From NCBI RefSeq assembly GCF_000002995.4, contig NW_025062478.1, forward strand, positions 2,108,001 to 2,172,000: 64,000 nucleotides of DNA, written 5' to 3'. Both the position numbers and the translations under genes were made by a program. This DNA is from Brugia malayi (Eukaryota; Nematoda; Chromadorea; Rhabditida; Onchocercidae). Of this stretch, positions 25,151-36,330 are shown one piece after another (the stretch's first letter is position 1; each line of letters starts with the position of its first letter). The notes under the pieces were generated by a model. That model saw nothing but the letters and a program-made list of their open reading frames with translations. It had not been told where the DNA came from and made no database searches.

Positions 25151-28100
25151 TAGCAATAGCTAATAATATAACCAAATGCTATGCGCTTATTCTATCACCT
25201 CTTAATTTTTAAAATTTCTTCATTTTTCAATCTTACATTTAAAAAATTTGCAAAAAGTATCAGAAAATATTTAAATTTTTAATTTATAAAACGTATATAA
25301 CAGTATAATGATAAAAATGTTAACCATATGGTAAAAAAATGCCAACATTTGATATTATTATAGTAATGAAAGAAAAAAGAAATGAAACTTTTGCAAATAT
25401 TCAAAAAAAAAACGAACGATGAAAATTGATTATTAATTTTATTTTTAATTACTCTGTACTTAACAGTCGAATTAACAATTAATTTTTTTTCTTTTTTTTT
25501 GAATGAATGATATTTAAGTTGGCATAAAATAAAGTAAACAAAAATTACATAAAAGAAATTCTTTACCTAACATTAATTAATAAACAATCTATAAAGTGTC
25601 AAAAAAAAGTGAAAGAAAAAGTTAATAAACATTTAAGCATCTAAAATAAAATTAACATTGTTACTAAAAATAAAAAAATATAAATACTATTTGCATTTGA
25701 TAAACATACATATACATTAGATTGCAAAATAAAATGCAGTACATGAATGCATGCATGCTTTACATACATTGTTATTTCAAAAATTTCTTTTTGAAAATAA
25801 AAAAAGAAATATAATGAAAGAAATGAAATAATAATAATAATAATTTATATATTATATAAATGGAAGAAAAAAAAGTAAGAATTTAATCTGTCACTTTTTT
25901 TTTTCAGTGCTTTCATTTCATTTTTTTTTTTTCTGTTCACAACGAAAAATGTTTCGTTGAACTTTTTTTTTTCGTTTTATTGACAATTCAAATTCGAAAT
26001 AAAGAAAAAAAAAAGGAAAAAATGATTCATTAAAATTTTTGCTACCGTTTTTACTATTTACCATTACATATTGTTACTTTATACCTTTCATTTTTCCTTC
26101 ATATTATCCTTCTTTTGCTCATACTTATTTGTATTATTCTCTCTCCATCTCTCTCTCTCTCTCTCTTTATTCCCTCTCCAAAAAAAAGAAGGAAAAAACC
26201 ACTTCAAATTTTTTGAATGTTTCACTCTCTCTCTCTCTCTTAAAAAGAAAATGATCAAATATTATAAATTACATTTCTCGATGTTTTGATTTTCTCTCAA
26301 AAAAAAAAAAAAAAAAGAAAGAAAAATCATCTTTTCCGATGAAGTTTTAAAAATTTAACTTTTTGTAAACTTTCATTAAAATGTGAAAATTTCATCAAAA
26401 TTCTTTCAAATTCTTGATAATTTTTTTTTTTGAAAAAATAAAAAAAATTAAAAAGAGATTGAAATTTGAGTATTCATTTGAAAAAAAAAAAAATGATGCA
26501 AAATTAAACTTTGCAATGCTTTTTTTTTTTCTTTTGAAGGTTTGCTTATTTCTTTTAAGCATTTACATTTTAAAAACGGATGCAAAAGTTTAAAAAATGT
26601 TATTCCGTTAAAGTTTTTTTCTTTTTCTTTTTTCATTTTTCATTACTACAATTTTGCTTTATGAATAATATTCGAATAAAATATCAGTTGTACAAATAAA
26701 AAAAAAAAAGAACACAAATTGATATAATACAAATAGCATTTTCTAAAAATAAAATAGTATTTTTCACATTTTTTTTCATAAAATATTTTGAAGGAAAAAA
26801 TTTGTAACAAAGAAGAAATAGCATAAATGAATATTTTAATTAAATAATATATTTGTTAATTTTAAATATATAATTAGATTAGAACAAAGATTCTTTTTGG
26901 AAATTTATTTTCCAAAAGTAATGAAAAAAAAAAAAAAAGATCCGTCTCAAAGTTATTTAATTCTTTAGTATCAGAATTAATTTTTATAATTATTATTCAG
27001 ACAATAAAGTATCATAGTAATACTTATTGAAAATTAGAAATTAAATAATATATATGGAAAATTAGCTTTGTACAGAACTAATTTTAATTTTTTAAAATTT
27101 TTGAATGTATCGTTTTTGGCAACAAATTACATTGAAAATGTTTTTATTATTAGTGCAAATTAATAAGATAAATAAGTGAAAAAAATAGAGAAAAAAATAA
27201 TTCTTTATCATTTTTTATATTAATTTATCTATTTAAAAATTCTTTATAATACTTTAAGTAAAATTTTATATGAAAAGTTTTTCATGTTGTTTAAGTTACG
27301 CTATTTTAAGTAAATATTTAATTACTCTTCAATTGAAAAATGTTTTTCAAGCAGAAAGTTGCTTTGAAATTAAAATAAAAATTAATTAATGAATAAAATG
27401 AATGTCATATTAAAAATATATTGCTGAAACTGAATGGATTTTTTCTTCAAAAAATGAATTTTAATTAAACGTAAATTTGTTCAATTTATAAAAATTTTAA
27501 ATGTCATAAATTAATTTATGATAAATTGCTTTGGCAATTGATATGATTTTTCCATGAATTAATATTTATCAAAAAACCGGAAATTATTGACGAATCAAAT
27601 GTTATCAACCGGTAATAATGTTAGCAACGGTATTTTTTTTCTTTATTTTTCTGAAATATTAAAAGTAATATATTTGATGAAATAACTCGTGATTAACAAA
27701 TTTCAAAAAAAAATTTTAAAAAAAAAATATGAAATGTTGAGAATAAATTGATGGCAGTATTAATTGCATTGCTAACTGACAAAGATTACAATAATTTAAA
27801 TAACAGTAAAAAGAGAATTAAAAAAAAAAAAAAAATATGACGAAAAATTTACTATCAGTTTACAAGTATTTATTGTTTTTTTTTAAAAAAAAGAAAAAAA
27901 GAACTAATTTGCTTATTTTTAGAATGAAACGATCCAAATGATAAAATATCACTTTTTTTGGATGAAAGAAAATTCAAAAATTAAAAAAAAATGGAAGGAA
28001 AATATTAAAAAGGAAGGAAATGAATAAATAGAAAGAATTAAAAATTAATATTATTATCATCTATTAAGAAATTTATAGAATAAAAAAATATTAAATGTAA

Positions 28101-31100
28101 ATTTATGTTTCAAAAATTGCTGGCAAATTATAATTAATTATTGCCAATTTAAAATATTAAAATAATATAAATAAACATAGGTAATTAAGATATTATTTTT
28201 AAAAATTGATCTAGGAAATTAAAATAATTCTAAATAAATTATTTTTTTTTTTTAAATTAGCAACAAAAAGGTTGAAAATTTCTAATTTGTCATCATTTTT
28301 TTAACAAACATTTCAATTTTTATTTTTTTTTTTTTTTGCTATCTTTGTATTCATATTATTTCCAATTAATTAATTTTCTTTTGTTAAACTAAAAACTTTT
28401 CATTTTTTTTATTTTTCGATTTTTACTAGTTTTGCTTATTTCATTTTAAAATTTTTTGAACATTTAAATATCAAATGGAAATTTCAATTTTTTTTTTCAA
28501 AGATTCTAGTGAAGGAAAAAATTCAAAACAAACGTATTTCATTACTAATTTAATTACTAATTTTCGAAAAGTTTTCACACATAGATAGAAAGATGAAATA
28601 TTTTGAAATGTCAACAATGCAAGTGAGCATCATGAAAAATTCAATTTTGAAAAGTTTTAAAAATTTTATAGTCTTAATAAAACTTCGCAGAACTTATAGA
28701 AAAACATAAACTTTGACCTTTCTATTGTTGTTGCTAAGAAAATATTTCAATAAACTTTGAACTTTTGCTGCACTCATTTAAAAAAAAAAAAGCCATTGAA
28801 GTTGGTTTTGTCGTTTTCATTCAAATACAAATTAATTCAATTCCATTAATAAAACTTTTCAAAAAAAAAAATTAATATTAAGTAACTTAATTATGCATGA
28901 AGTTTCATTAGCAAACTAAAAACTCGAACTGATCAAAATTTAACAAATTATGGTTTAATTAACTTTTTTTTTATTAGGATTAGATTTCTCATCTTGAAAT
29001 TGCTTACTTTTTCTTTCTATTACTTAGTTTGAAAAAAGTTTAATTTGAAATATAATATATTTTTATTTTCAATTATTTTTTTTCCTTCTAAATTAAATTA
29101 TATTTTGTACAATTGTTTAAATAATAATTCCATTGCAAATTAAAAAAACAATAAACAATAATTCTAGAATAAATTAAAATCAAAAAGAAAACATGAAATT
29201 AACAAATTAAAAAAAAAGAAAATAAATTAAAGGTTAAAGTAAGAGTAGCAAGAAAAAAAAAGGAATTGACAATTGAGAATTCAAACTTTTTCACAATTTT
29301 AAAGCATCGATAGAAAATGTTAGAATGATTGAATCATCGTTGTCAACAAAATGAAACATAAAGAAATGCAAATAGAAAATTTTTTAAATGTTAGAATAAA
29401 GCAGAAAAAAGGAAAATGAATAATAAGTTATTATCACTTTTAAATTTAAGCTTTTCTTATAATTTTTCAAAATCTGGAAAATTTTAAAAAAAGTTTTAAA
29501 AAAATTTCAGACAAAAACATTGTTAGTTGTTGATAAACGGATAATGATAATAAATCATATCATCAACTATCAATGATAAAAAATTTTTTCAAAAATTTAA
29601 ATAATATTGTTGAAATGATAATTTCAATTAATTTGCAATTTGAAATTAATAACTGCAGCGAGTGTGCATGAATCATCACAAAATGTGAGCAAAAGAACCA
29701 AAAAAAAAGTTTGACATTAATTACTTTGATCGTACACTGTGACACAATATGAAATTTTTTAAGTATTATAAAGTTAAATCTATTAAATGCATTTAGATAA
29801 TAAACTATAAATTTAATTATTTAAATTTTATTTATTATACAAAACTTAATGATAAATGAAATTTTTCATTGATACAACAAAATTTCATTCTTTTCATTTA
29901 CCAAAATAAATTAAATTTAAAAAAAAAAAAAAGTAGTACAATAATGAAAGAATGAAGAGATGCAACTTTTGATGAATTAATTTTATTTAACAATTTAATG
30001 ATTAATTTGCAGTGGAATTGGTCATAAAAAAAATTTTTTTCCCTCTCTCTCTCTTTCTCTCTTTTTGACCTCATTCTTTAATATATTGTTTAAATTGTTC
30101 AATGATGAGTAATTGTTTTGTTGAAAGAATCAATGATTTTTCATAAAAATTTTAATATTATAATTAAAAAGATATTTATTTACTCTTTTTCTTTCCTTTT
30201 TGCTACTCTCATTTTTATTTTTAATTTATTTTTGATGGAATAATAAGTAAAAATTTAATGAAATCTTTTTCATCCATTAATTTTTATAGCAAATCTCTTT
30301 GGTAGCTTATTGAAATTTTTCATATTTAATAAAAAATAGAAAAATAAAATACAAAAATCGAATGCATTTTAACTTTTCAAATTTTGTAAACTAAATTTAC
30401 TTATGCTTACTTAAATTTTTTAAAAGTTAAATTGTATACATATGAAATTGCATCGCTATATGCTATTTTCATGCAAAAGTTACTAAAATTATAGTTCATC
30501 ATTTCAGGATGGAATATTTGAAATTTAAAATGAAATTAAATATCAATATAATTTAATTATTCTCTCTTTTTATACCAGAAAAATTAATTAAAATCAATTC
30601 TGTGATCAGCTAAAATAATTTAATACTAAACACTGAAAATAATTGAAATTAATGCATGAAATTTCATTAAACAACTTCAAATTGCTGTATATTTTTCAAA
30701 TATCAATTGTCAGAAATTATTTTGACAAAATTGCAGAGATATTAAAATATTTTGATTAATTTAAAGATTTGTAATTATTAGCTATAATTATTAGCATCAC
30801 ACTGATCTATGCTAATTGATTAGAGAGACAAAATCTTTATTAATGAATTAATATGTCTACCGGATTTCAACTGAACACTTACTATATTTTATATTACTTT
30901 TTTCCGGCAGTACATTACTGTGAATTTAATAATCTGAAAATTATTCAACCGTGTCAGTAATCTGAAGAAATGCAATCAATTAATGAATATTATTGATGAA
31001 TTATTATTTTAATATTTAAAATGAATAAATTGAATTAACCTAAAAGTAATTAAAACAATCTTTCAACATTTCAAATATGTTTGATCACTATGATAATATC

Positions 31101-33677
31101 ATATGATAACGAAGTATTTGTATATGATTTCATTTCTAATAATATTCTGTTTATTTGTTTATAGAACCAACTTGGTGTAATTATTGTTATTTATTATTAT
31201 TATCACTAATATTATTGTCATTGTTATTATTACTATCTATTATCATTATCATTGTTGTTATTATTATCAACCATTGACTCAGCTTTCATTTTTCTTTCTT
31301 TTCATTTCATTCTTTCCCAAAAACTTTTTTTTAAATTTGCATCTTTAAAATTTCATAAGGCATAAAATAGTGCAAGCAAGCAAAAAAAAAAAAAGAACAA
31401 ATAGTGCCAATATTCTCAATTGCACTTTTTTTTTATAATTTTCTGTTAACCTTTGACATCTACTTTCTAGTTTCCATTAAAAGTTTGCATATACACTTAA
31501 ATATTTGCATATTACACTAATTTCTTGCGGAATAAAATCATTGCTTCAGAAATGATAGTTGTAAAACTTTCTGCTCATAGTTATATGAAATATTTCCAAC
31601 ATTTGAATAGAATAAGTAAAAGTTAAATTTTGAAAAAAAAAAAAAAAAAATTGAAATTTATGCAAAAAACCAATCATTCATCAAATTTCTCCTGAATTGC
31701 TGTTGTATTAGTATCAGAAAGAAAAGTAAATTTAATAAAATATTACAAATTTCATTTGTAAAACAATCCGATAATCATTTAAAGTATGAAAAATTCTTTT
31801 CAATAATAATTCAACAATTCAAAGTTAAACTTTTAAAAATTAGGAATCAAAATTAGAATTGAATTGATTCGATTTGATATTATTGCAGTTTTCTAAATTA
31901 ATAGATTTAGCTTTTCCCTAAATTAAAATATAAATAAAAAATTGGAGGTGGACGCAATTAATTGCTGATGCCTAATTACCTATGGTCTAATTAGTTGGGT
32001 ACAGCAATTCGAAAACATAGGTATAGGTGTGTTTAGTAGAAAATTTAATTCTAGCTTAGCTTTTAATTAATCTCAATTTTAATTACTTCAATTGATTTTA
32101 AAATTATCAACGATAATGAAATAAAAAAAAAATTAATTATCACTTATGAAATAAAGCTAATTACTCTGTAAATAACTGATAACATATGATATTAAGTATT
32201 ACTTAGCATTGACTGCATTAAAAAGGATAAAATTCCAAGTAAATCGACGAATGTTTAGTGAATTAATTTCAATCAAATATTAAAAATCTTTAAAATAAAT
32301 ATTAAAATTCTTCAAATATAAATAAATTAAAAAAAAAATAAATAAAATAAAAATTTTTGCATAAAATCAAAAAAGGACAAATTCCTTTCTTATTTAAAAC
32401 AAATAAATTTTTTTTCAAATAATATTAAAAAAATTAGCATAAAATATAATTTCTAAATAATAAGGCCCAATATTACAGGCAAAAAAGTGAAATTCAAAAA
32501 TGAGTCCAAACAGATGTTTGATTATTTTTTTTTAAAGCATTTTTTCAATTTTATATTACTCGCAAACATTACAGCGATAATTTTTGAAGTTTTAGAAAAA
32601 CAAAACAAAGATAAAATGTTTTGTAATTAAGAGGTAAGAATAGTAAATTTTAATTTTAATAGAACTTATAATAACATAGAAATGAAGTAACTATTTAAAA
32701 TAACTAAATGATTTTTTTACAAAAATAAATTTTTTTTTTGTTTGTACAAAATTTAGTCTAATAACTGTATTTTTTCTTCAGTTTACTTTATAACTTACCA
32801 AAAAATTTAAATCTAAGTTAGTTTGATTTCATACTCTATGCAGAATATACATACTTAAGTAAATGGTCAAATTTACAAAAGTACATATGTGAAATCCGAA
32901 TGAACTAAAACTGCTTCCGGATAAAATAATTTTATTTACAAGTGAAAATGTTTAGCTTTAAAATCAACACTATTTATTTATTTATATTTTTTTTTTTTTT
33001 TTCAAAAGTACACTCATCTTAAATCTTTTGTCAACTCAAAAGTATCATCAAAAACTTCTGAGTGTAAAAAAAAAAAGAAATATTCAAAAAAAAAAAAAAA
33101 AAAAAAAAGAACTCAGTTGACAATAACTTATCAATTACATTTTATTGTTTGAGGACAAATAAATTAAAACTTCACAGTTGGTATTATTTAAAAAAATACA
33201 TTACTATTTTATAGTTTAATTTAAAAAAAAAAAAAAATGAAATTTACATTTGTTTAATTTGTTTTTTTTATTAATAATGTAAAAATATAAGAGATTTGAG
33301 AGAAATATCCAAGAGATTTCTCGAGATTTCTCGCTTTGCTATTTTTTTCATTTAACTTAATTTTTTTGCCGATCATATCAAAATTCTTTTTTAAACCATT
33401 TTTCATTTCCGTTTTCATTCGTAAATATAGAAAATCAATTGTAATACTTATATCTCCAATAAATTTTCCGGTGAACTAATCAGATGATCTTATCATTAAA
33501 ATTATCATTGTACTATATTTGTCGAGAACAAGCTCGAAATAATCTTTGTACCGAACAATCGAATTTAGCAAAAGGTCAAATTTAAATCAAAGTATTTATA
33601 TTTAAGCAAATCATGTTAATCATTTATTGTAAGTTTTATTGTAATTCAAATTCCTTAATGACTCATAGATGGTAATG

Positions 33678-34013
33678 TGTTAACAAATTCCCATGCTAAT
33701 CTGTCATATTATCTAATGCACATCTGTTCCAATCCTTATTTGTTATCTAATTCCGTTTACAAAAACTATCTTTCCCATAGCCTTCTTGCTAGCTTCCATT
33801 TTATCAATCGCTTTATCTCTCCACCCTCAAATCATCCTATATAAGGGCAATTACCACTCAACCTGGGGCAGTCTTCCCAGTCTCCCCGTTGCTTAGCTCA
33901 TCCTCCTCACTAAATTGTCCTACTACTGATTGCTTGTTTGGTTTAATTACCCAAGATTGAGCACTCGACTCAATTGTGCAAGTAAACCAACCCAATCCAA
34001 TCCATTCACAACA
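33678..34013 (+). repeat. LTR of the retroelement
   Basis: 336 bases bounded by TGTT and AACA. It contains a TATA box (TATATAAG, 33838-33845) followed by a GC-richer segment, as expected at the start of R, then an SL1-like 22-mer (33940-33961) and a pyrimidine-poor tail ending CCATTCACAACA. Six bases (AATTTA) separate it from TGG of the adjoining primer-site-like sequence. The 5' 126 bases occur only once in the window, so the exact left boundary rests on the TGTT/AACA symmetry. Confidence 0.65.
33940..33961 (+). other. SL1 spliced-leader-like sequence inside the LTR
   Basis: The first 16 bases, GGTTTAATTACCCAAG, are identical to nematode SL1. The remaining six read ATTGAG where SL1 has TTTGAG, so 21 of 22 match. 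It lies about 95 bases downstream of the LTR TATA box and would sit in the untranslated leader of the element's RNA. The inverted arm has the same sequence at 34957-34978. Confidence 0.8.
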
Positions 34014-34019
34014 AATTTA

Positions 34020-34080
34020 TGGTGCCCGAGGTGAGGTACGAACTCACGACCTTCAGATTATGAGACTGATTTAACCGTTG
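34020..34080 (-). other. Reverse complement of tRNA-Met-derived sequence (left arm)
   Basis: Mirror copy of the tRNA-derived segment at 34838-34898. It begins TGGTGCCCGAGGTGAGG directly after the LTR and a 6-base spacer, exactly where the primer-binding site belongs, but the complementarity runs on through the T arm, variable loop and anticodon arm. Confidence 0.8.
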
Positions 34081-34408
34081 TAATATGAACTCCGAATCAT
34101 TTTGATACATTTTTAAAATGACTACAGTTTGTTTTGCTTGTAAAATTAAGTTGGTAATACCTGATTCATCATCGTTTATCTGAAGGTATCGATCTTCTTC
34201 TTCTTTTCTTTTGGTTGAGACTGAAATCTGCTGGATGAATTGTTTCCACTCTGTATTGACCGATTCCAACGCCTCTATGTATATTTGGATATGCATGATT
34301 TTTTCTTGGGTGATCCTTCTCCGTTCCTGATGAAGACGGATTGTTTCGTCGGTTGTTGTCATTTGGTCAACCGAATCCAAGTTCAGACGCTTGATTTCGT
34401 TGAGGACT
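34081..34408 (-). pseudogene. Inverted partial gag of the retroelement (left arm)
   Basis: Reverse-oriented copy of the same gag stretch found forward at 34510-34837, apparently identical at the protein level. It lacks the true gag start: the frame begins at a chance ATG in the LTR tail (34420-34422) and runs into the tRNA-derived and LTR sequence at its end. It is part of the palindrome rather than an independent gene. Confidence 0.75.
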
Positions 34409-34436
34409 CCAATCCAATCCATTCACAACAAATTTA

Positions 34437-34456
34437 TGGTGCCACGAGCCGGGAAC
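34437..34456 (+). other. Primer-binding site of the native element
   Basis: TGGTGCCACGAGCCGGGAAC follows LTR-end AACA and the AATTTA spacer. It starts with TGG, complementary to a tRNA CCA end, and would pair with a tRNA whose 3' end reads GGCTCGTGGCACCA. Only its first seven bases (TGGTGCC) match the tRNA-Met that was actually used in this copy. The gag ATG follows immediately at 34457. Confidence 0.6.
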
Positions 34457-34837
34457 ATGTCATCCATCATCATCAGAACCGCAGACCAAACAAAACGAAG
34501 ATTGTGTGAAGTCCTCAACGAAATCAAGCGTCTGAACTTGGATTCGGTCGACCAAATGACAACAACCGACGAAACAATCCGTCTTCATCAGGAACGGAGA
34601 AGGATCACCCAAGAAAAAATCATGCATATCCAAATATACATAGAGGCGTTGGAATCGGTCAATACAGAGTGGAAACAATTCATCCAGCAGATTTCAGTCT
34701 CAACCAAAAGAAAAGAAGAAGAAGATCGATACCTTCAGATAAACGATGATGAATCAGGTATTACCAACTTAATTTTACAAGCAAAACAAACTGTAGTCAT
34801 TTTAAAAATGTATCAAAATGATTCGGAGTTCATATTA
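34457..34837 (+). pseudogene. Partial gag of BEL/Pao-like retroelement
   Basis: Open frame from the ATG at 34457 (MSSIIIRTADQTKRRL...) for about 127 codons. The product is a highly charged, helix-forming protein with coiled-coil character (TIRLHQERRRITQEKIMHIQ), like the N-terminal part of BEL/Pao gag proteins. It is cut off by the jump into tRNA-Met sequence near 34838. The frame stays open through the tRNA part and stops in the LTR at 34910-34912, giving a meaningless tail. The family call rests on architecture (short leader, gag start next to the primer site) and general resemblance. Confidence 0.6.
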
Positions 34838-34898
34838 CAACGGTTAAATCAGTCTCATAATCTGAAGGTCGTGAGTTCGTACCTCACCTCGGGCACCA
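34838..34898 (+). other. Reverse-transcribed elongator tRNA-Met(CAT) fragment, including CCA
   Basis: From about 34838 the sequence reads as the 3' four-fifths of a tRNA: a GGTTAA D-loop remnant, anticodon arm TCAGT-CTCATAA-TCTGA (anticodon CAT, elongator type), variable loop AGGTC-like, T stem GTGAG/CTCAC, then CTCGGGC, A and CCA ending at 34898. The T loop is TTCGTAC, so position 58 is T instead of the near-universal A. The 5' acceptor strand and much of the D arm are missing, so this is not a functional tRNA gene. The encoded CCA followed by LTR sequence shows it was copied from a mature tRNA primer. Confidence 0.8.
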
Positions 34899-35166
34899 TA
34901 AATTTGTTGTGAATGGATTGGATTGGGTTGGTTTACTTGCACAATTGAGTCGAGTGCTCAATCTTGGGTAATTAAACCAAACAAGCAATCAGTAGTAGGA
35001 CAATTTAGTGAGGAGGATGAGCTAAGCAACGGGGAGACTGGGAAGACTGCCCCAGGTTGAGTGGTAATTGCCCTTATATAGGATGATTTGAGGGGGAGAG
35101 ATAAAGCGATTGAGCACTCGACTCAATTGTGCAAGTAAACCAACCCAATCCAATCCATTCACAACA

Positions 35167-36330
35167 ATATTTATCGCAATTCTTCGGTACAGAATGAAAT
35201 TTTGTTATCATAATTAGAAAATTTCAGTGTTTTATCAGCATTTTACTTCCATTTTTTAAATTGAATTGTTATAGCGATGATTCATTGCATTACTATTTTC
35301 TCACTGATAGCGCTGTTATCAACAAACATATTTCATTATCAAACCTGACAAGTTTATCAGCTGACTTAGTATCACTGAATGGTATCATTCACTAATTCCC
35401 ATTAATGACATAAATAAGAGTTGCAATATTGCAATCGGAAATGTTGCAATGGTAAAGAATCAGAGAATTAAAATAATCATTAATTTCGATTTAAATAAAA
35501 TTTTCAAGTTTGGTTTCAATTCAAATTTTATTTCAAATTTTTAATTATCATTCTTTAAATTAATCTCTTTTTTCATTCAAAAAATCTAATAGTTTGGAAT
35601 GCATTTGACATCAGATAATCAATTATTATATTTCTTATTTATTAATTCATTCTACAGCTTTTACTCGTTCATAATTTTACTTTAACCTTTTATTATATTC
35701 TTGTGAAATGTTTTATTTATTTAATTTTTACACATTTTTTTTTTAAATCTTTTTTGCATTGAATTTTTGAGATTTGATTTGATTATTTTGAATTTTTCGA
35801 AATTTACAAAAAATGTTAATTTTTAACTGAGTAATACATTGTAAATGATTATTTGCCATCTTGTAAAATTGACAAACAAAAAAAAAGAGAAATAAAGTTT
35901 TAATCAAATGAATAATGCAAAAATGCTTACCAGTAATTATAGAAATAAATCAATGATTCATTTTAGCTTTAAAAATTCATCAAAAAATTGAATAATACAA
36001 AAATAATTTTTCTTAAATTAATTCCAAATGATTTATTTTAGTAGTAGAAAATGAGAAAATTTAATTGCTTAGAATAGCCTTTAGTCTAAATAATGAATGT
36101 GTCACCAAAGGCTATTTTCAAATATGATAGTCTAAAATAATTTTATACCATTCAAACATTCATTTTCTTTTTTAATTAAAAAGAAAAATATGTAAGCAAA
36201 GAATAAATGAGCAACAAAATTATTTTGAATTAAAATTTTAATCCTTAAAATTTCTTACAATTGTAATTTCCAATGTCCTAGAACAATGCTTCAATGAATT
36301 TCAATTTGAAAAATACAGATTAATTGATAA
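35167..36330. other. AT-rich spacer between retroelement and ET-module gene
   Basis: Nothing recognisable. It serves as the 3' flank of the minus-strand ET-module gene, whose poly(A) signal should lie just below 36331. Confidence 0.5.

Larger units (their letters stand above)
22718..33677. other. Gene desert of about 11 kb
   Basis: Apart from the AACCGGTT repeat near 23.05 kb I find only AT-rich sequence. It includes A/T homopolymers, a degenerate GAT/AAT trinucleotide tract (24820-25150), CT tracts (26144-26166, 26226-26241, 30041-30062) and a TTATTATTA tract (31170-31270). The open frames at 24357-24572, 24679-25156 and 26039-26289 have repeat-driven composition. An acceptor-like TTTTTTTTCAG precedes 24355, but no partner exon or family resemblance was found. 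The desert could hold distal enhancers or unrecognised non-coding RNAs. Confidence 0.5.
33678..35166. mobile_element. Rearranged BEL/Pao-like LTR retroelement arranged as an inverted repeat
   Basis: The element starts with TGTT (33678) and ends with AACA (35166), matching LTR termini. Order along +: a complete-looking LTR (33678-34013), the inverse complement of a tRNA-Met fragment (34020-34080), gag in reverse (34081-34408), a 22-base LTR tail (34409-34430), a normal primer-binding site and forward gag (34437-34837), the tRNA-Met fragment forward (34838-34898), an LTR segment in reverse (34905-35113), then the last 56 bases of an LTR forward again (35111-35166). The two arms, 33804-34408 and 34510-35113, are almost perfect inverted copies around a 101-base centre; I found one indel. 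No protease, reverse transcriptase or integrase remains, so it is a non-autonomous relic. I found no convincing target-site duplication. Confidence 0.85.

Noticed and set aside
24679..25156. Two minus-strand frames with Ile/His-rich products
   Set aside because: Translations of the GAT/AAT trinucleotide tract.
26039..26289. Leu/Ser/Phe-rich frames
   Set aside because: CT microsatellites and A/T runs only.
34006..34422. 138-residue minus-strand frame as an independent gene
   Set aside because: It is the inverted arm of the retroelement gag; its start lies in LTR sequence and its end in tRNA- and LTR-derived sequence.
34838..34898. Functional tRNA-Met gene
   Set aside because: The 5' acceptor strand and most of the D arm are missing, T replaces A58, and CCA is encoded and fused to LTR; best read as copied primer.
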